Shown here one piece after another: positions 7,552 to 11,058 of a stretch of 11,058 nt of DNA; position 1 is the first letter of the stretch, and the number at the start of each line of letters is the position of its first letter. Origin of the DNA: Bacillota bacterium (lineage in GTDB: Bacteria > Bacillota > Clostridia > Lachnospirales > Lachnospiraceae). The translations under genes and the position numbers were made by a program. Location of the stretch: the NCBI GenBank assembly GCA_023398615.1, contig JAEWSD010000256.1:1-11058 (forward strand). The letters are read 5' to 3'. The notes below the pieces were generated by a model. That model did not search any database. It was not told where the DNA came from and saw only the letters and a list, made by a program, of their open reading frames with translations.

Positions 7552-8514
7552 CAAAAAGAAATTTATTTGGCGGGAGGATGTTTTTGGGGAACTGAAAAAT
7601 ATCTTGGGAATATTAACGGCATTATAGAAACGGAGGCAGGATATGCCAACGGTAATACGGAAAACCCGACCTATGAAGAGGTATGTCACAATAATACGGG
7701 TCATGCCGAGACAGTGAAGGTAGTTTATGAGGAAAGTGTTATTAGCTTATCCTTTCTGTTAGAACTGTATTATGATGTTATAAATCCGGTGAGCATTAAC
7801 AGACAGGGCGGAGATAGGGGATCACAATACAGAACCGGGATTTATTTTGTAGACTCCAAAGATGAACCGATTATCAAAGAGTCAATTAGGAACCTTCAAA
7901 ATAAGTACAGTGAAAAGATTGCAATCGAGGTTAAACCTCTCCTGAACTATTATAAAGCGGAAGAATATCATCAAAAATACCTTGATAAGAACCCGAACGG
8001 ATACTGTCATATCGGAACGGATAAATTCGAAAAGGCAAAGACAGCTGTTGATTATAGTAAAAAGTTTACTAAGAAACCGAAAGAGGTATTAGAAAGCAAT
8101 TTAACAAAAATGCAGTATCAGGTGACACAAAACAATGCCACAGAACCACCGTTTCACAATGAATATTTTGATTTATTCCAAGAGGGGATCTATGTAGATG
8201 TTACTACGGGAGAACCGCTTTTTATATCAAATGATAAATTCGAATCCGGGTGTGGCTGGCCCAGCTTTGCAAAGCCAATTGACGAAAATGTAATTACAAA
8301 GCTCACGGATAAGAGTCTTGGTTTGGTGCGCACCGAAGTGCGAAGCAAAACCGGAGATGCTCATCTTGGACATGTGTTTGAAGACGGACCGGCCGAAACG
8401 GGCGGATTAAGGTATTGCATTAACAGTGCCGCTCTAAGGTTTATTCCGAAAGAAAAGCTGGAGCAGGAGGGATATGGAGATTATTTTGCACTTCTATTGC
8501 AGAAAAACTATTGA
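7549..8514 (+). CDS. msrAB: Bifunctional methionine sulfoxide reductase MsrA-MsrB
   Basis: Repairs oxidised methionine: the N-terminal MsrA half reduces the S-sulfoxide and the C-terminal MsrB half the R-sulfoxide, using thioredoxin-like donors. Numbered from the ATA start (321 residues), the MsrA nucleophile is Cys11 in GGCFWG, followed by NPTYEEVCHNNTGHAE and RQGGDRGSQYR, with a probable resolving Cys153. The MsrB half begins near residue 197 (TEPPFHNEY), with ESGCGWPSF, TGDAHLGHVF and its nucleophile Cys290 in RYCINSAALRFIP. The zinc-binding CxxC pairs of some MsrB proteins are absent. The only upstream in-frame ATG (7480) lies inside the previous gene, has a weak ribosome binding site and would add 23 residues unlike MsrA; the strong site at 7534-7540 points to ATA 7549. 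No promoter is evident before it, so it is probably co-transcribed with the Spx-like gene. The product call is firm; the start is not. Confidence 0.95.
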   Translation: MQKEIYLAGGCFWGTEKYLGNINGIIETEAGYANGNTENPTYEEVCHNNTGHAETVKVVYEESVISLSFLLELYYDVINPVSINRQGGDRGSQYRTGIYFVDSKDEPIIKESIRNLQNKYSEKIAIEVKPLLNYYKAEEYHQKYLDKNPNGYCHIGTDKFEKAKTAVDYSKKFTKKPKEVLESNLTKMQYQVTQNNATEPPFHNEYFDLFQEGIYVDVTTGEPLFISNDKFESGCGWPSFAKPIDENVITKLTDKSLGLVRTEVRSKTGDAHLGHVFEDGPAETGGLRYCINSAALRFIPKEKLEQEGYGDYFALLLQKNY

Positions 8515-8539
8515 CACGCCAGGCGGAATGTTTTATAAT
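8511..8539 (+). promoter_or_regulatory. Perfect consensus sigma-A promoter of rplM-rpsI
   Basis: TTGACA (8511-8516) and TATAAT (8534-8539) are separated by exactly 17 bases, matching the housekeeping consensus at all twelve positions. The -35 box overlaps the msrAB stop codon (TGA 8512-8514). Transcription should start near 8546. Its strength fits ribosomal protein genes, and it gives rplM-rpsI a supply independent of the inserted genes upstream. Confidence 0.9.
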
Positions 8540-8545
8540 ATTAAG

Positions 8546-8642
8546 ATGTGACGTGAGAATACTTGAACCAAGCCCCGGTAAGGTATTTTAACATATAACC
8601 AAGAAAAATATAGAGATTTGGATTAATCTAAGGAGGTAACCC
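8546..8642 (+). promoter_or_regulatory. rplM leader RNA, probable L13 autoregulatory leader
   Basis: About 97 transcribed bases precede rplM. AATACTT (8558-8564) pairs with AGGTATT (8581-8587) over seven positions including one G-U. Inside it ACC (8567-8569) pairs with GGT (8577-8579) around a seven-base loop. Leaders upstream of rplM through which L13 represses its own operon are known in low-GC Gram-positive bacteria (Rfam L13_leader). The position and compact interrupted hairpin fit that class, but I have not aligned it to the family model. The ribosome binding site AAGGAGGT is at 8630-8637. Confidence 0.5.
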
Positions 8643-9077
8643 ATGAAAAGTTTTATGGCTAGTCCGGATAAAGTGGAAAAGAAATGGTATGTAGTTGACG
8701 CTACAGGACATACATTAGGACGTCTTTCATCAGAGATTGCTAAAATTTTAAGAGGAAAAAACAAACCGACTTACACACCGCACATTGATACCGGTGATTA
8801 TGTAATCATTGTAAATGCAGACAAGATAAAGGTAACCGGTAAGAAATTAGATCAGAAGATTTACTACAATCATTCCGATTATGTAGGCGGTATGAGAGAA
8901 ACAACCTTAAGAGAATTATTGGATAAGAAGCCTTGCGAGGTTATCAAGCTTGCAGTGAAAGGTATGCTTCCGAAAGGACCTTTGGGCAGACAGATGATCA
9001 CAAAATTACACTTATACGCTGGTCCTGAGCATGATAACGCAGCTCAGAAGCCGGAAGTATTAGAGATTAAATATTAA
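8643..9077 (+). CDS. rplM: 50S ribosomal protein L13 (uL13)
   Basis: Early-assembly protein of the large ribosomal subunit that binds 23S rRNA. The 144-residue length matches the family (142 in E. coli). Recognisable blocks are WYVVDATGHTLGRLSSEIAK near the N-terminus, the IDTGDYVIIVNADKIKVTGKK stretch split by family-typical residues (about 48-68), YYNHSDYVGG (74-83) and MLPKGPLGRQM (108-118). The ATG is five bases after AAGGAGGT (8630-8637). It is the first gene of the rplM-rpsI operon, 26 bases ahead of rpsI, with a consensus promoter and structured leader in front. Codons are strongly adapted, as expected for a ribosomal protein. Confidence 0.98.
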   Translation: MKSFMASPDKVEKKWYVVDATGHTLGRLSSEIAKILRGKNKPTYTPHIDTGDYVIIVNADKIKVTGKKLDQKIYYNHSDYVGGMRETTLRELLDKKPCEVIKLAVKGMLPKGPLGRQMITKLHLYAGPEHDNAAQKPEVLEIKY

Positions 9078-9103
9078 TCAAAGGTTGAAAGGAGGAAATA
9101 ACA

Positions 9104-9496
9104 TTGGCTAAGGCAAAATATTACGGAACAGGAAGAAGAAAAAGCAGCATTGCCAGAGTATACTTAGTACCCGGTACAGGCAAAGTAACAATCAATAAGA
9201 GAGACATGGAAGAATACTTTGGTTTAGATACATTAAAGTTAATCGTTCGTCAACCGCTGGTTATAACTGATACGGCAGATAAATTTGACGTACTTGTAAA
9301 CGTACGCGGAGGTGGTTTCACCGGTCAGGCTGGTGCGATCAGACATGGTATTTCCAGGGCATTATTAAATGCAGACCAGGATTACCGTCCTTCATTAAAG
9401 AAAGCAGGATTCCTTACAAGAGATCCAAGAATGAAGGAAAGAAAGAAGTACGGCTTAAAGGCAGCCCGCCGTGCACCGCAGTTTTCAAAGAGATAA
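9104..9496 (+). CDS. rpsI: 30S ribosomal protein S9 (uS9), TTG start
   Basis: Small-subunit ribosomal protein whose C-terminal tail reaches the P-site tRNA. The 130 residues begin AKAKYYGTGRRKSSIARV and end in the invariant SKR tail after APQF. The GGGFTGQAGAIRHGISRAL block (about 69-87) is family-typical. The start is TTG at 9104: AAAGGAGG (9088-9095) lies eight bases before it, the next residue fits the usual N-terminus, and no ATG or GTG is available until well inside the protein. A TTG start is notable for a highly expressed gene and may balance S9 output against L13. The stop is followed within three bases by a large inverted repeat containing the terminator. Confidence 0.97.
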   Translation: MAKAKYYGTGRRKSSIARVYLVPGTGKVTINKRDMEEYFGLDTLKLIVRQPLVITDTADKFDVLVNVRGGGFTGQAGAIRHGISRALLNADQDYRPSLKKAGFLTRDPRMKERKKYGLKAARRAPQFSKR

Positions 9497-9499
9497 GCA

Positions 9500-9646
9500 G
9501 TTATCTGCGAATCAAAACGCATATCAAAGCCCCGAAATGCTTGCATTCAAGGGGCTTTTGTTATGCGCTTTGATTCATTGGAATGCAAGAAATGACCGAG
9601 ATGAAGCGAAGCGGAATCGAGGTTACTTCTTGCGTTCGCAGATAAC
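9500..9646 (+). repeat. Nested inverted repeats forming a possible three-way junction
   Basis: GTTATCTGCGAA (9500-9511) is perfectly complementary to TTCGCAGATAAC (9635-9646), closing a domain with two inner arms. Arm A is TCAAAACGCATA (9512-9523) with TATGCGCTTTGA (9562-9573), one mismatch, capped by the terminator hairpin. Arm B is GCAAGAAATGACC (9585-9597) with GGTTACTTCTTGC (9621-9633), with one mismatch and one G-U. CTTGCATTC (9540-9548) in the terminator loop is also perfectly complementary to GAATGCAAG (9581-9589), which overlaps arm B. The amount of nested pairing is too great for chance. It may be a structured 3' RNA or a palindromic mobile repeat that settled behind the operon. Confidence 0.7.
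9526..9561 (+). terminator. Probable Rho-independent terminator of rplM-rpsI
   Basis: AAAGCCCC (9526-9533) pairs perfectly with GGGGCTTT (9551-9558) around a 17-base loop, and the stem runs into TTTTGTT. It lies 30 bases after the rpsI stop. The U-tract is short and interrupted by a G, and a longer stem (arm A) encloses it, so efficiency is uncertain. Because the stem is A-rich on its left side it could also work on the opposite strand. Confidence 0.7.
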
Positions 9647-9819
9647 GGAAAGTTACCGAAGAAATAATATGTGGGACCTTTCGGAAGCAAAGCGTTATAG
9701 CAACTGGCGGACTCATAGGCAGAAAAAGGAGTAACAAGCTATGGTTTATTTTGAAGATTCCTTTGCATATTTATTTATCCTCTCCAATTATAATTAATTT
9801 GTGTACAAATTTTTTATTT
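9647..9819. other. Intergenic stretch with no recognised gene
   Basis: The first part (to about 9735) is moderately GC-rich and stays open in the frame running from 9471 to 9734, but that frame begins inside rpsI, has no ribosome binding site of its own and resembles no family. The second part is very AT-rich. It contains ATTTGTgtACAAAT (9797-9810), a short dyad sharing ATTTGTGnAC with the operator-like repeats just downstream. No tRNA, insertion sequence or attachment site is apparent. Confidence 0.5.
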
Positions 9820-9837
9820 GGTTCCTATTTGTGAACC
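9820..9837 (+). promoter_or_regulatory. Operator-like dyad, copy 1
   Basis: GGTTCCTATTTGTGAACC has arms GGTTC and GAACC. It overlaps the region where a -35 box for the -10 at 9859-9864 would lie. A nearly identical copy starts 54 bases downstream, about five helical turns. Likely target is the XRE protein encoded at 9955, by analogy with autoregulated XRE repressors. Confidence 0.6.
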
Positions 9838-9858
9838 ATTATAGCACAGAGTATTAGG

Positions 9859-9864
9859 TATAAT
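9859..9864 (+). promoter_or_regulatory. -10 box of the probable xre promoter
   Basis: TATAAT is perfect, but the hexamer 17 bases upstream (CCATTA, 9836-9841) is a poor -35 and overlaps operator copy 1. Transcription would start near 9871, just ahead of operator copy 2, leaving a leader of about 84 bases. The arrangement suggests a promoter that is weak or easily repressed. Confidence 0.5.
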
Positions 9865-9873
9865 CAATAAAAA

Positions 9874-9891
9874 TGTTCCTCTTTGTGAACC
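9874..9891 (+). promoter_or_regulatory. Operator-like dyad, copy 2
   Basis: TGTTCCTCTTTGTGAACC matches copy 1 at 16 of 18 positions, with GTTC and GAAC arms. It begins about three bases after the predicted transcription start, a classical repressor position. Confidence 0.6.
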
Positions 9892-9954
9892 GTTTGTTTA
9901 TTACTGTTAGGAAAAGTGGTAAAGATGCCCATAATTAAGTGCTAAAGGTGGAAG

Positions 9955-10203
9955 ATGGCTATGACAATGATTTTGCAAAATGCTGATTTATATACTAACT
10001 TAAAGAGATTGAGACAATTCAGCGGATTATCTCAATATGAATTAGTCGCACAAATGCAGTTGCTTGGAAGCACTATGTCACGTTCTACCTATGCTAAGAT
10101 AGAGCAGGGAAACAGGAATATAAAAGTCACAGATTTGGTGGCGTTGAAGAAGATTTATGATGTGGAGTATTGCGAATTCTTTAAAGGAATAGGTACTTGT
10201 TAG
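9955..10203 (+). CDS. XRE-family helix-turn-helix regulator
   Basis: Small DNA-binding protein of 82 residues, essentially a single lambda-repressor-like domain. The helix-turn-helix spans about residues 17-67: NLKRLRQFSGLSQYELVAQM, then SRSTYAKIEQGNRNI (recognition helix and following turn), then VTDLVALKKIYDV. The ten-residue insert between the scaffold helix and the recognition helix (QLLGSTMS) occurs in this subgroup. Three in-frame ATGs lie at 9955, 9961 and 9967. The ribosome binding site AAAGGTGG (9944-9951) is only three bases from the first and nine from the second, so 9961 may be the real start. Two dyads and a -10 box upstream suggest autoregulation. It precedes an ANT(6)-like gene by 60 bases, probably in the same transcript. 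With no other domain its effector, if any, is unknown. Confidence 0.88.
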   Translation: MAMTMILQNADLYTNLKRLRQFSGLSQYELVAQMQLLGSTMSRSTYAKIEQGNRNIKVTDLVALKKIYDVEYCEFFKGIGTC

Positions 10204-10263
10204 AGATAAAGGGTAGACCCGAAAATTACTTGAAGTTTTGGATGCAGTGGGGAGGTATAAAGA

Positions 10264-11058
10264 TTGCGAACCGAACAAGAAATGTATGATTTGATTTTAG
10301 ATACGGCGAAAAAAGATGAGCGCATTCTTGCAGTATATATGAATGGTTCAAGAACAAACGATAAAGTTCCCAAAGACATATTCCAGGATTTTGATATTGT
10401 CTATGTGGTAAAGGAAACCGGCAGCTTTATTAATAATAAAAGATGGATAGAGAATTTTGGAGAGATTTTATTTATGCAGTATCCGGAAGAATCTCCGGAT
10501 TATCCAAGTGACAAAGAAAACTTCTATGGATGGCTGATACAGTTTGCTGATGGAAATAGACTAGACTTGCATGTTGAGACTGCGGTACACGCACAACAGC
10601 ATATCTCAGATGATAAGCTTTGTAAAATCTTATTGGATAAAAACGGAATGCTACCTGATATACCAAAGTCAAATGACAGGGATTATTGGGTAAAGAAACC
10701 AACAAAGGTCCAGTATTTATGTGCCTGTAATGAGTTCTGGTGGTGTCTTGACAATGTTGCAAAAGGACTCTGGAGAGAAGAGATACCATATGTGCAGGAT
10801 ATGGTGAACTTTCATGTACGAAAACAATTAGAAAAACTTTTGTCATGGAAGATAGGGTTGCTGACAGATTTTTCGGTGAGCATAGGAAAATCGGGGAAGT
10901 ATATGTATCGTTGGCTGGATGAATCGGAATGGGAAGTATATTTGTCTACTTATTTCTCAGGAACTGTTTCCGATGCTTGGGAAGCAGTGATGAGAATGTG
11001 TGATTTGTTTGAAAAAACAGCAATATACGTTGGTGAGAATTTAGAATATGAATACAAT
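10264..11058 (+). CDS. ANT(6)-like aminoglycoside 6-nucleotidyltransferase, 3' end cut off
   Basis: Member of the streptomycin adenylyltransferase (AadE/AadK) family, which inactivates streptomycin by adding AMP at position 6. The frame stays open for 265 codons to the window end; family members have about 285-300 residues, so only the C-terminus is missing. The nucleotidyltransferase core is intact: Gly28-Ser29-Arg30 in NGSRTN, Asp42 and Asp44 in QDFDIVY, and the third carboxylate Asp101 in RLDLHV. KPTKVQYLCACNEFWWCLDNVAKGL (split about 159-183) and RKQLEKLLSWKIG also fit. The start is TTG at 10264, eight bases after GGGGAGG (10249-10255); ATG 10282 is a less likely alternative. No promoter separates it from xre. 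Many chromosomal relatives in gut Clostridia have no shown resistance activity, so the substrate is inferred. Confidence 0.9.
   Translation, partial: MRTEQEMYDLILDTAKKDERILAVYMNGSRTNDKVPKDIFQDFDIVYVVKETGSFINNKRWIENFGEILFMQYPEESPDYPSDKENFYGWLIQFADGNRLDLHVETAVHAQQHISDDKLCKILLDKNGMLPDIPKSNDRDYWVKKPTKVQYLCACNEFWWCLDNVAKGLWREEIPYVQDMVNFHVRKQLEKLLSWKIGLLTDFSVSIGKSGKYMYRWLDESEWEVYLSTYFSGTVSDAWEAVMRMCDLFEKTAIYVGENLEYEYN

Noticed and set aside
9500..9646. Integron attC site
   Set aside because: The arms lack the expected attC core ends (RYYYAAC and GTTRRRY), and no cassette or integrase context exists.
9471..9734. 87-codon open frame overlapping the end of rpsI
   Set aside because: It runs through the inverted repeats, lacks a ribosome binding site and resembles no known protein.
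9873..9938. 21-codon ORF in the xre leader (MFLFVNRLF...)
   Set aside because: No ribosome binding site precedes it and it overlaps operator copy 2; probably chance.
10230..10261. TTGAAG and TATAAA before the ANT(6)-like gene as a promoter
   Set aside because: The spacing is 20 bases and the TATAAA lies downstream of the ribosome binding site, so a transcript would lack that site.

Overview
The window reads as chromosomal DNA of an anaerobic Gram-positive Firmicute, most likely a member of the Clostridia close to Lachnospiraceae. I infer this from the gene order, the strong AAGGAGG-type ribosome binding sites, the AT-leaning composition and the protein families; no single marker proves the genus.

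Layout. A short type I signal peptidase gene (24-554) lies on the minus strand. A gene-free divergent region (555-876) follows, with an unusual hairpin between direct repeats and a good promoter. Next comes the housekeeping run ecfA1-ecfA2-ecfT (the energising module of an ECF vitamin transporter) and truA (tRNA pseudouridine synthase). In Bacillus subtilis these genes run straight on into rplM-rpsI. Here the run is interrupted between truA and rplM by about 4.3 kb: a 937-residue uncharacterised protein with helical repeats, a PH-like domain and a C-terminal zinc ribbon; an Spx/ArsC-family thioredoxin-fold protein; and a fused methionine sulfoxide reductase MsrA-MsrB. The last two look like an oxidative-stress pair. 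The reading frame and ribosome binding site of msrAB point to a non-canonical ATA start.

rplM-rpsI resumes under a perfect consensus promoter (TTGACA-17-TATAAT) that overlaps the msrAB stop codon, followed by a structured leader likely to be the L13 autoregulatory leader. rpsI starts with TTG. Immediately after rpsI a 147-base tract folds on paper into a three-way junction that contains the probable operon terminator and a second, mutually exclusive pairing.

After an AT-rich stretch, twin near-identical dyads flank a -10 box ahead of a small XRE-family repressor gene, suggesting autoregulation. Sixty bases further on begins an ANT(6)-like aminoglycoside nucleotidyltransferase gene with a TTG start, cut by the window end.

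The best candidates for undescribed biology are the 937-residue protein, the ATA start of msrAB, the junction structure after rpsI, and the XRE/nucleotidyltransferase unit with its paired operators. I see no CRISPR array, tRNA, rRNA, transposase or phage gene.
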